Positions 1 to 10,973 of a DNA stretch of 64,000 nucleotides are shown here, piece after piece (within the stretch, counting starts at the first letter, position 1; the number at the start of each line of letters is the position of its first letter). The position numbers were made by a program, and so were the translations under genes. The notes under the pieces are model-generated. The model searched no databases. It was not told where the DNA came from and saw nothing but the letters and a program-made list of their open reading frames with translations. Location: contig CAUJGJ010000149.1 of assembly GCA_963170055.1 (NCBI GenBank), positions 82,201 to 146,200 on the forward strand, in the 5' to 3' direction. This stretch comes from Halisarca cf. caerulea. Its lineage: Eukaryota; Porifera; Demospongiae; Chondrillida; Halisarcidae.

Positions 1-787
1 TCGAAAGGACGACAAGAAAAATAAGAATAATCTTAATCTTGGTAAAATTACAAGATGGCGGCAACCACATGGTTGAGTTGAGATCAGGAGCAATGAGTTT
101 GTTTTGAGGCCAGCTAAGAACACACACGCATACACAGTCTGCTCGAGTGATGGAAGAGAGGGAAATGTGAAGAGATTTTTTTGAAGATTTGAAGATTTTG
201 AGGTGAAATGGATAGTGAAGAAAAAAGAAAAAGCCACTCTGCTGGACGCTCGTACAGTTACCCCTGCACAAGTTGTCGCACTGCAAAGAGAACAGTGGTA
301 GGATAGGCAAGTCCCTCCTTCCTGGCCTTGCCAGACCCTGCCTAACTGTAAAACCAGCGGTCAATTTACCCAATTGCCCGGGCGAGTTAAATCAGTCAAG
401 TCTGTGTCCGAGGCCTTTAAACCTGGTGTATTACTTCCTGTATTATTGCCACATGCTGTAATTTCTGTGATTTAGTGTACTTTTGGCAATATTAATGGCC
501 TACCCCCCCCCCCCCCCCTTAAAATGGTACTGGTATTGCGGACCTATACCCCAGCGAGTGTACTTTGAATTTCTTTAAAGAGATATATAGGTTTATGAAG
601 CTTTTAAACTACTTTGCTTTTTAGCTGGTGTGTCGAAGTGTACCAAAATCCACTTTCGAAAGCTATGGAGTGACCATATCATTAGTTTTTGGGTGTAAAC
701 AAATTTTCACTAATGCATGGTGGCCAGTCCCATACATGTATATGGAATACTACCGTACTCCATATATAATGTTACATAAACATACAA
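1..787. other. No gene seen; probable SKIC2 intron or upstream DNA
   Basis: I see no convincing coding exon here. The stretch holds a poly-C tract near 504-518 and one copy (about 445-490) of a short hairpin-like repeat that recurs near 38.9 and 39.6 kb. Because SKIC2 enters the window already at its C-terminal part (first recognised exon at 3234), this DNA is most simply explained as intron of that gene, but upstream exons were not located, so this is inference. Confidence 0.4.
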
Positions 788-1111
788 TTAGATGTTACGA
801 ACACAGAATGCTACACTAAAATCAAATATAGGCTCAAAGTTTGCCTGATTGAGTGTTCCTAAACCTGGATCTGCATTGCCTTGTTGAATTACAATGGAAA
901 CATGCTGCAGGAGATGAAATATGGATACATTATCTCCAGATTCTTGTCTTATTCTCCTGCCAATGTTGTTTAGCATTATAGCACCAGGTCCAAGTGGGGC
1001 AGCAGTCTCTACAGCAACAGGCATAAACAGAGTGGTCAACTGCAGGGTTTGACAGTTAACCAGCTTTCCACATATGTATCTGTATAGCTCTGTTGACCCA
1101 CCCAAGACCAT
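788..1111 (-). pseudogene. Retroelement ORF C-terminal relic
   Basis: A 107-codon open frame on the minus strand contains a stretch of the type PVAVET..GPGA..LNNIGRR and then QHVSIVIQQGNA. In my recollection this matches the conserved C-terminal tail found after the reverse transcriptase in non-LTR retroelement proteins of cnidarians, molluscs and sponges (pattern AVET-G-G-A...GRR...QR-S-AIQRGNA). No polymerase motif remains on this strand, so this is a fragment. It lies tail to tail with the plus-strand relic starting near 1142, so at least two insertions overlap here. It could also be a chance open frame, but the patterned match argues against that. Confidence 0.5.
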
Positions 1112-1141
1112 CTTGTACTTATATGTTTATATACAGTACAT

Positions 1142-2709
1142 ATGAACATCCTGGTGGACACCATCACCAAGAACCACTCCGATCTGGGGTACTCCTTTGC
1201 CTGTGTCCAGCGCAAGACCAACCTGCTCCAGTATGCGGACGACACCTCCCTTATTGTGGATGGACCATCATCTTGCCGTACACTGCTGGCTACCACCGAC
1301 ACCTGGTTGGAATGGTCTGGCTTGAGGGCCAACGTGCCTAAGTGTGTCACTATGACTACTCAGTCATCCACTGGTTCGCCATACGATCCCAAGCTGTCCC
1401 TCTCTGACCAATCCATCCCCTTCATTGGCTCGTCCACCTTCAGATTCCTAGGAAACCCCATCTCTGTACACTCCAGTGTTGCCAGTGCCAAGCAGGCCCT
1501 GCTATCCAAACTTCAGCCCCTCCTAGACATGGTAGGCTCCTCCCTTGTCAGCAGACAGTAAAATTTGCTGCTGTTCAAGGTTGGCATCTGCCCACGACTG
1601 GCCTGGGATCTGTCAACCACCCAGCTCTCCACTACCTGGTTGAAGACAACTCTCCAGCCCCTTGCCACTCGCTACCTGAAACAATGGAGTGGGCTAGCGA
1701 AGACAGCTGATGCCAACAAGCTGTTCCTACCCAAGTGCAATGATGGCCTGGACCTGCCTGACCTCACCACACTACACCACAGGCTGCAAGTCTCCAAGGC
1801 GGCAAGATTTGTATTCTCCAGGGACCCTGTTGTGAGGAACATCACAGCCTAGGAGACCTTCAGTGAACGACAGCAGTCAAGGGCAACCAACTTTCAAGCC
1901 ATTTCAGACAGTCATTGATGTCATGAAGGAGGACCCAGGAGCAAGTGAATCTGTAATCACAAGGACTGCCAAGGCTAAAGTGAAGGGCGCTGACACCACC
2001 TCCAGGCTGAACCACAGCAGAGGTCTTGTTATTCAGGGGCAGACAGTGAGGGAGTTTGAGCGCAAAGACGCCAGCACTTGGACATCAGCTGTACACTGCC
2101 GCCCTGAAAGAGTATTCAAATTTGTCCTCAATGCGACTGACACCCTGCCCCACAACAAGAACTTGTGCTTGTGGAGGAAGGTACCATCTCCAGCATGCCC
2201 CCTGATCAAGACTAGAGCCAGCTTCACATCCTCAACAACTGCCCTGTGGCTCTGCGTATGAGGAGATACAACAAGAGGCATGACGACATTCTTGCCTGCA
2301 TCGCCACCTTCCTCACTGACCACCTTCCAGATGGCATGACCATCATTGCTGACCTACCTGGTGCCTACTATTCCTTCCTTCCCTCTGTGGCTCTCACTGA
2401 GGAGAGACCAGACATTGTTGTGTGGGACAGTATCAAGGTTCACCTAGTGGAGCTCACAGTATCTTTTGAGACTGGGCTGGAAGAAGCCAGCCAGCACAAG
2501 CAAATAAAGTATGCAGACCTGACTGCAACCTGCAAGAGGAAAGGATTCACCACCACCATCATTATATACAGTCCAGGTTGGCTCAAGTGGCTTCCTCCAC
2601 CGGCCTAGTCTAGACAGCCTATACAAGCTGGTCAAGGCCCCCCTCAAACACAAAGCAGCTCACTAGAAAGGATATCGAGAGGTCTTTTGTCATCTGGTGC
2701 AGCCGCAAT
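1142..2709 (+). pseudogene. Decayed R2/NeSL-type non-LTR retrotransposon
   Basis: Reverse-transcriptase and endonuclease remnants run in one direction but in broken frames. Frame 2 (1142-1561) has the catalytic LLQYADDTSLIV box followed by a palm/thumb FLG motif. After an in-frame TAA the same frame (1565-1852) gives a thumb-like region (LFLPKCNDGLDLPDL). Frame 3 carries on from 1863 to about 2250, and frame 2 resumes from 2246. There RPDIVVWD...ELTVSFE resembles the R/K-P-D...E signature of the restriction-like endonuclease of R2/NeSL/Hero-type elements. The tail near 2670-2709 reads RSFVIWCSRN, a typical end for this class. The 5' part is missing, as expected for target-primed reverse transcription. 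At least one stop and two frameshifts make it non-functional. Confidence 0.75.
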
Positions 2710-2969
2710 ACTTTGGCCTAACGTATCTGCCCACAGCATGTCCCAGTTTTTTTCCATAATATATTTCAGCTGCTTGCTTAGATGAACTCATTGCATACAA
2801 CCTATATATATATTATTCTGCATGATTTTTACTATCTTATTAGGAGCCCCTAACAGAACTGTGCATGATTTTTTCAGATCATTTGACAATGCTAGGACCA
2901 ACTCCACCCACCTGTCCCATTTTTGTATGTACTTTGGAGTATATTTAAATTATGGTGACTCGTAAAAAT

Positions 2970-3120
2970 AAGCGATTGATAGATACATAGATAGATGGAT
3001 AGATGGGTGGATAGATATAAATTAGTATTTGTATGCACATCTATACATACTGTAGTATATACAGATGTATACACACATGTACATACATAATATGTATGTA
3101 TACACATATATGTGTAAACG
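2970..3120. repeat. Tetranucleotide microsatellites (GATA- and TACA-type)
   Basis: Simple repeats of GATA/GATG type (about 2978-3016) and of TACA/TATG type (about 3030-3110) sit in the intron just upstream of the first recognised SKIC2 exon. Confidence 0.7.
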
Positions 3121-3233
3121 CAGTGAAAACTTATGTACTGTATTTAGCTATACATTTTTTGATCAAGATTAGCAGCACATACTGTACCACTGTACTACAT
3201 GTAATATCTGTACATGTCCATTGGTATTTACAG

Positions 3234-6200
3234 GTTCTCAAAAGACTTGGATACTTGAGTGAAAGTGGAGTAGTCCAACATAAGGGCAAAGTGGCATGTA
3301 ATCTTAACACACATGAAGTATTTCTTACAGAACTACTCTATGAAAACCTATTCCGAAAATTTTCCTTGGAAGAAATGATTGCTCTTATGTCACCACTGGT
3401 ATTTCAACAGGTTGGTTTAATTGTGTACTTGAACTTCTTCACTGTTTGTTTACAGTGTTTTCATTTTGATGCCTTTTACAGTCAAAGTGTAGTGAACCAA
3501 ATTTAACAAGTAATTTGCAACTTGTGAGTACTGTACATCTTGCCTAACTCCTTACTTAGTGTTTATATGTGTAAATCGAATCATTTGTTCAATGTTTGCA
3601 GGGTAAAGAAAAAATGAAAGAAATTGCTACCAGGTTAGCTGAATTGGAAATTGAGTGTGGAGTAGATACTACAGTTGAAGATTATCAAGAAGAATTTAAC
3701 TGGGGTCTAGTTGAGGTTGTGTACAAGTGGGCACTGGGAATGGTAAGTTTTTAGATTTTGCCTTTAGCAGAGTTGTTGTGTACAATATACTGTACTTAGT
3801 ACTGTCTTTTGTCTTATTTTCTCCTCAGTCTTTTTCTGATGTTATTGTACTCACTGATGTTCATGAAGGTGAGAGAATTGAATTTTATATTACTGTTCTG
3901 TGCAGTAGTACAATGCATGCAGTATTGCATATGAGTTATAATTATTTATTTCTAAGAATCATACCCCTGGATTGAAGTATGAACTTTGACTATTTGTCCT
4001 GGCCGATATTGGAACATTCCCCATAAACTAACTACTGTACTTGTCTACAGATGTACTGTACAGTTACATATGTATGCTCATTGATATTTTGATGGGGTGG
4101 GTCAGACTATTGAATGTGATAGTGTCCACTGTCCAGTATAGTACAGAATGTGTCCATAGAGATCTAGAAAAACTTATCTTGTTTGTTTGGCATAGAGTAG
4201 ACTTTTGTGTTACAGCTGCTAAAGATGTGCTGTAAAATTCTAATTGCTAGTAATGGTACCCCAATACCAAGCCAACAATATAGTATGGTCAATGCACAAC
4301 TACAACCCTTTTGCTGATACTTTAGACATGCTAAAAAAACGGTACTTGGCGTTAATCTAGGCGTTTGGTGAAGATGTCTGTTTATACCATCTAGCAGTTT
4401 AGAGCCTTTGTAACGTTGAATTAAGAATATATTCGTCTTTCTTTGCCATGCCCTTTAGTTTCTCTGGTACCCAATCATCCTCCTATACTGTACTCATGTG
4501 TAGCATCTGTTTCTGTACTGCATTGATTTACAGTATGTGGCATTTTGAATGAAAAATATTGAACACAATTAAAAAAATACCACTAGAAATCAACAGATAG
4601 TGGTGTGAATGCTGTTATACAAAAGCACTTTTCACTTAGAATTGCCACCTTAGTCCATTCTTCAGTTTGTAGCATCTCACAGTGTTTTTGCTGGGGTAAT
4701 TTTTTTTGTTGAAGAAGGGGGTGCACTTCAATTATTGTGTATTGTTAATAGATTGTCCAAATTATGATAGACTTTATTAATTGTTTTCATACAAGTGTGT
4801 CCCTGCACTATTTGCAATGATTTATATGATAAAGAAGTTGATTCAAGTTCATTCATTAAGGTTATATGATAGTGTTTAGGTGGGCCGTACCCCCACTACC
4901 ATCAATCAACATTCTGTCTCAGTATGAGCCTAACAGTGAACTTGGTAACAAATCATACAAATCTATCATGATGATGTACCCTCCCATGTATAACAAGTAG
5001 TGACCAGCAGTAGGATATAATAACACACAGTAGAACCTCACAAATGCGACTACCCTTGGGACCAATGCAAGTGGTCTTAATTGTGAGGTGGTCTTATTTC
5101 TGAAAGTACTGTCCTGAATATCATGGCACATCCCCGAGTCATTCCGTAGACACAGGATACACATAAGGCAATTAAACTGTAGAGAAAATTGTACCGTTAC
5201 ACCTCCTTGATTGTTACTCCATTAGGATGGTAAAAGTGTGACCCCAGGTTTATATCATCTCTTTCTACTGATGGGGTCATTTCAGAGCCTAATGTCCGCA
5301 GAATACAGCAGTATCCACAACTAAGTGGTCTTAATTGTGAGGTTTTGACATTCCGAGGAAAAAATGTGGTCTTTATTCTGAAACTAATTTCCATGTAAAA
5401 CTAGAGGAGAATTTTCAGACTGGAACAAAGTGGTTTTAATTTTGAGGTGGTCTTATTTCCGGGGTGGTCTTATTGCAAGGTTCTACTGTATCACAATAGC
5501 TAAAAATGTGTAGGGTTACCATATGAGGGTATTGGTAATTTTCAATGGGTAAAATTTCTGTAGATGCTAAAAATTTGGATTATTTATGGTAAAAAAAAAA
5601 TAGTGGTTCATGTTTGAAGGCTATTAATACTTGCAGTAATATGACCTTTGTTAGTAAATATTTCATGGTTCCCTTCCCAACCATAAAAACCATGAATTTT
5701 TCCCCTCAAAAAACCCACTGTATGGTATATAAAGAACTTGCTTCGATGTAGGATGTACGTACGTATGCTGTAGAACTATGAAATATTTACTAAGAAAGTT
5801 TATATCTCACTCATTGCCCATCTTAGAAAGATACTCCTCTCCCTCTCCTTCATCCCCTGATGTGTAACTGATACTACTGCCTATGCATAGCCTGAAATTT
5901 TTCATTGCTTTTGCAACTGTTTATTTGAGATTCAGGTACCAGAATGTGCTATCATGACCAAGATGTTCAAGCTTTATCAGCTGCTACTATGTCACCCTTT
6001 TATCTTAGGATTCAGTAGCATATCCATTGAAATCTCTAACACTAACTTAGCATAACCAAAGTTTGAACAAATTGGTATTTCTTAGGGAAATACAAACTCT
6101 CAATATCCACAAAATCTTGTGATTCATATGAGATTTTTGGAAGAACTCTTCAAAATTCTAATATCTATGGACAATACTCATGGACTATTTTCAAGTCTCT

Positions 6201-7094
6201 TTATAATTTCATTATATCTGTTATAATTATTGTGCACATGTTGGTAAAAATGATGTTAAAACTGCATGTAATGAAAGATTCTTGCCAGTGATAATGCTTT
6301 ACATAGATCTATAATCGGTCCATGCCAAGTAGCAGCCACAACATGGTCACTCTTTGCATGTTTTTTTCCATTGGATTATTGTCCAATGCATGCAGACACA
6401 GATACTTGACTATTTAACTACATTTGATCTTCACACTGTATATGTACATGTTTCTTTGGTGAATAGTGCTGTATGTGCGTAGTAGTGCCAAGATTTAATG
6501 CAATGCTGTTATGCTTACTAGTGTAGTTGAAGTTTGCACATCCTCGCCATCAGAATAATGCTGAGTGTCTCTGTTTGTGTTAGTCGGTAGTGATCAGTGC
6601 TACAGTCCTAAGAAGAGTCCGGCCTAGCACCCATTGATGTGGTGCACTTCAATAATGATTGAATTGAATTGAATATAACAAGTACATAACCTCCTTTTAT
6701 GACAACAAAGGGTAAAAGATCATCTACAAGTGTCAGGTGCACTCCGCAAAACAACACCAACAATATTATTACAGCAACACACTGTATCTTACAATTAAAA
6801 ATGGTTCTACATCATCACACCACATCACAGGATGGAACAACACTATTATGTTGCTTCAGTATGTCACCTTTCGCTATTGTCCCACAAGTGGACAAATTGT
6901 GAAGTTCTACATCTCTCTTTCCATTATTAGGGATAATAGTACGTTGCATTCAAAGACTGAATGAATTATTCAAAAGTGTGAAGTCCGCAGCAAGAGTGAT
7001 TGGAAATTCTGATTTGCACGATGATATGGTAAGAGCTTCAGAACTTATCCAAAGGGATATTATATTTGCAGCAAGCTTATATATTGAGCAATAG
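3234..7094 (+). CDS. SKIC2: SKI2 RNA helicase, C-terminal exons (5' part outside window)
   Basis: Cytoplasmic DExH RNA helicase of the Ski complex, which feeds mRNA into the exosome for 3'-5' decay (family knowledge). Only the C-terminal DSHCT domain is present. Exons: 3234-3410, 3482-3523, 3602-3742, 3829-3868 and 6931-7094, all with AG/GT borders and consistent phases. The translation begins VLKRLGYLSESGVVQHKG and includes KVACNLNTHEVFLTELLYEN, matching the SKI2 pattern of a GYxDE..G.V..KGRVAC...LLLTEL segment. Later come NWGLVEVVYKWALGM and RCIQRLNEL; the end RDIIFAASLYIEQ-stop matches the known SKI2 C-terminus. The helicase core must lie left of the window. The last intron (3869-6930) is 3.1 kb and holds a MITE. 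A possible ATTAAA poly(A) signal follows at 7125. Confidence 0.93.
5028..5488. mobile_element. MITE with CAGTAGAACCTC termini
   Basis: The left end reads CAGTAGAACCTCACAAATG and the right end reads GCAAGGTTCTACTG followed by TA, giving terminal inverted repeats of about 12 bp. Inside, the words GGTCTTAATTGTGAGGT recur in both orientations. The CAGTxGAACCT terminus and TA flank are typical of pogo/Tc1-related non-autonomous elements. The left TA is lost. It lies in the last SKIC2 intron. Confidence 0.7.
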
Positions 7095-7124
7095 TAATAT
7101 TTGTATTAGTTACTTTAAATTAAG

Positions 7125-7130
7125 ATTAAA
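7125..7130 (+). promoter_or_regulatory. Possible poly(A) signal (ATTAAA) of SKIC2
   Basis: An ATTAAA hexamer lies 31 bases after the SKIC2 stop codon, at a plausible distance for 3'-end formation. Assigned on motif and position only. Confidence 0.4.
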
Positions 7131-8650
7131 CTTGTTAGCAATTATTTTGTAGTTATTACCATGACTATTTCTGTATAATATTATTAATAATATTATGTAC
7201 AATATAGTGGAATAACATTCATAATCCATAGTCTACTGCATAATATTATGTACTGTAACAATCCATGGAGCCAACGTTTAGAGGATGCACTTAATCCCAT
7301 TGCATCTCTGCATGTACAGGGAATTGTTAGCAGGTAAATACATACTAGCTGTGAACAAAGCAACATCATTAAAAATGTGGAATTTGAATTGCACTGACAC
7401 TTCCATTTTGACTGCTGCTTATGAAACTGTGATGATAGTATGTGTTTATGGATACAAAATTTGCTTGTATATCACTTGATTTCTCACTTGATTGCAACAC
7501 ACAGGGTGTAGACTACCAGTCCTTGTCAAAGCTCGAGACAAATACTAAGCCATAACCTCCCATTCTGAACATGTGCTCAAACATGCACAGTTCAATTGCA
7601 TGTGAAAATCACTGAATCTTCCTGCCATGATTTCTGATTTGACATCTGGGCCTTAATATCCATGTGGGCCCCCAGATCAGACTCCCCTATCAACAGAATT
7701 AGTTGGCCTCACTTTACTGCTCAGTAATAATTCAGATAAGTAAAGTATATTTGAATAATATTATACATAATTGGTATATACTTCTATTTGGAGAGATTGG
7801 TACTTGCACACTAGAATACATTAACTGTGATTAATTGTTGAGGTGTTAGGTGTGTGTTAACTAGGATATATGTAGAATTGATAAACACTCAGCCATGCAG
7901 ATCAGATGTGTGTGTATGTGTGTGTGCATGTGTGTGTTTGTTGTGTCGCATGCCATCGATCTTTCAAGAGTGTATATATATGCTAGCAAGTTTGTATATA
8001 TCACTATTAAATTTCTGACAAAATTGCTATATTGATATCCTTGATTAAATATATGGTAAAACAAAGGCAAAGAAATGAATGACTGGACAGTGTATATACA
8101 CATGCAGCTGATTCATGCTATTCCCAAATCATAAATCTATAATCTTAATATTATTACAAGTTTAAATTTATATATAACTCAATCGATCATGGTGATCATA
8201 TGCACAAGTTATATAGTGTTTCCCCCTGTATATCTGAAACAGTTAGAGTGCAGCACCCTAGCTAGCTATATAGCTAGCTGCATGTTGCTTTTCTAACAGC
8301 AAGTTTAAAAAGAGTTAATTGATCGAATAATCATTGTGATGCTGAAAGCCGACAGCCAACCACATCTTCATACCAATCACATTTGAGTCAACCGGCACGT
8401 GTATTTGGAAAAGACACTATATTATATCAAAATTCATCAAAGAAATTGCTTGTAGATCTAGCTAGATTAGTAACTCATGATCAGTTGTCGTATCACAAAT
8501 TATGTCAATGTTTAAGTGTCTGTATTCAAAATTTTATAGTTGAGCATCTATATTCTTGGTTGCTCACATGCAGTGATTCTATATAGGTTGTGTTTTTGTT
8601 GTTATATCTTGTTATATCTTGTATTAATTATCTTTTTATAATATCTTGAA

Positions 8651-8706
8651 CAAGTAATTCAGGTAAAAAACCCGTGGGGTTGCCGCCCCTCTTCTCGAAT
8701 TACTTG
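8651..8706. repeat. 56-nt hairpin, copy 1
   Basis: CAAGTAATTC pairs with GAATTACTTG 36 bases later. Inside is a second stem, GGGGTTGCCGCCCC. A related sequence with the same inner GGGGTTGCCxCCCC occurs at 39807-39861, so this is a dispersed element and not a chance palindrome. Confidence 0.6.
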
Positions 8707-9689
8707 CGAATATAATTAATTATCTCTGCAACAATTGTATCAGGTTTACAAAGGAGTTATATCCTTCAGCTTTGTATTTTCGCCTTTGTTGCAAGTTCAA
8801 GAAAAATTCGCTGCATGCATGCATTATGGCAGTTTCAGCCACAGTTTTATCCTGAAGAATTGTCTTTCCTCTTTTTCATCTTTGAACCAATAATTATTAT
8901 CAATTTCTTTTCTATTTCATGTGTGACTCAGAGTAGTGGCATGCACAATTAACATGCAGCTAGTCCCCCATGCATGCAGTTCGAATAAAAAGGCCTGATA
9001 TATCCATGCACGTCTATATATATACCACCCTGGGGGTATATTGCAAACAAGTGAAATAAATAGACTATTAATAATAATGTGTATATACCACACATATACT
9101 TATAATCTATAAGTAGCTGTATACATGCATATTTGTGGCCATATGCAGGCCCAAGCTTTCTTTTACAGCACAATGCATATTCCTATATAATTATCATGTA
9201 GCAAAATCAAGATCAAAATATTGGGAAAAAATCCCCTGCGAGAGGGTTACACACTTGTGCTTGCTTCAATTCCAACAATACACTTGAGCTCTCCTCTACA
9301 AGCACACACAATCAATCTGTGGCTGGAAGAACATGTTGCAAGTCTAGTTGATCGAAGAATCTTTGCAATGAGCTCATGCAGTACACATCATTAATATTAC
9401 CATACTAGTCTTTAGATATGCAATAAGATCGCAGTGATTTCTTGAAAAGAAATTGCCTCATGATCATTATAAACCCAAATAATAGGATGACGGAAAAACT
9501 GCCAGACACGTACAGCCTGCATACATACTCATATAGAAAATTGGCCTCCATTCAGGTCCATGCAATTTGGAAGTATTCTGTGGATTGCATGTCATGCAGC
9601 TGTCCCATGCACCATTACATGTTTGTTTTTGGACAAGGTAGGGGTTTTATTATAGAGGTATAGAGATAGCTAGCATAGCGCTCAATGTA

Positions 9690-9860
9690 CAGTCATAGGG
9701 TAGGCGCACATGGGGCTAGAGATAATGCTAGATGTAGAAATTTGCACACTGCATCCAGTCTAACCAAGTACTGTCTATATATCTCTGTGCCCATCTAGCC
9801 CCTAGCTCCATGCTCATCTATAGCCCTATCCATGTCCCTGCCCGTTTAACCCAGTGCACA
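9690..9860. repeat. Foldback-family relic (GGGCTAG minisatellite type)
   Basis: The segment contains ACATGGGGCTAGAGATAATG, then AAATTTGCACACTG, then CATCTAGCCCCTAGCTCCATG. These are the same words, in the same order around an apex, as the large foldback elements at 48832-49208 and 62080-62539. The arms are shorter and more decayed. Confidence 0.55.
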
Positions 9861-10134
9861 AAACCCTAATTTAGTCCAGTATTTCTTATCGAATTGACAA
9901 CAATAATAATGAATATTCCTATATACGTCCTTCGTCCATTTTAAATGTTTTTATTTTGTCTGTGTGATCTGCAGGGCTATAGTAATGACGTTGCCAACTC
10001 TTTCGCCATCTTTTATGACGTAGCTAGTCGATGCTCTACTGCCAAAAATCTACGCTTAGCTCGACTTCGCCTCGTCTGCCCTATAGCCGTGTCTTGCTTG
10101 TTAGCATAGGTACTCTAACCTATGGTGATAGAAA

Positions 10135-10913
10135 ATGGCCACGGCAACTGTCGCTCTCGAAGAGGCTGTTAAGGAGTACCTGCTCTTTAGAGGTTACGTT
10201 GAAACTCTTAAGGTTTTCGAAGAAGAAAGAAAGGGTGTCAAGGAAAAAGAATACAAGGTGTATTGTGCATTATAGCACTTACTTACCACTAATTGCACCA
10301 TCTGCTGGTCTGTAGCGTTCCTCTTCTGTCCCGTTTTGTGGGTAGAGTACCTTTAAAATCACATGTCGAAGTCCATTCAGTGTTTATCCCAATCTGTTCC
10401 TCACTCCGAAAGTCTCATTCTTTGTATTTGTTAAAATTAATGTTTCCTTAATGGTATTATGAGTCTATGTTCTATTCAATCACTTTTGGTAACCTTTTCC
10501 GTGTATTTGTCCAGTACTTTGTGATGCAGCATGTGTGGATAATTTTCAATTTATTACTTCAACTTTATATAGGCACATCAAATTGTTAAACACTTATTGA
10601 CATGTGTTTACAATTCCGATTTGCAAGAGCTAAGGAAATTTTGGAGTCTTCTTTCACAAAAACTATTCAGCAGACTAGCCAGTGATTTTAAGCAGACACT
10701 GTACAAGCTGGAAACATACCTTTTGAGGCTTTATTTAGTTCATGCTAAAACATCAGGACGAGTTGAAGCCATTCGGGCTTTTTTTGAAACAATGAGTGAT
10801 ACTCTTGCTACACGAAAGGAATGGAAGGAATGGTTTGGTTAGTCCAGAGATACTACAACACTAAGTTCACTTGTTTGTGTATGCAAACTCCAGGCATTTT
10901 AAGTTATTTTTCT

Positions 10914-10973
<60 letters not shown>

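Larger units (their letters stand above)
7095..10134. other. SKIC2-WDR91 intergenic region; no gene seen
   Basis: AT-rich DNA between SKIC2 and WDR91, both on the plus strand. I found no exon with family similarity. It contains GT-rich simple repeat (7909-7940), a self-complementary AGCTAGC-rich patch (8260-8280), a hairpin at 8651-8706 and a single-arm relic of a foldback family (9690-9860). The WDR91 promoter should lie in the last few hundred bases; no clear TATA box was seen. Confidence 0.6.

Noticed and set aside
8260..8281. AGCTAGCTATATAGCTAGCT palindrome as a regulatory site
   Set aside because: Simple self-complementary low-complexity sequence with no gene context.
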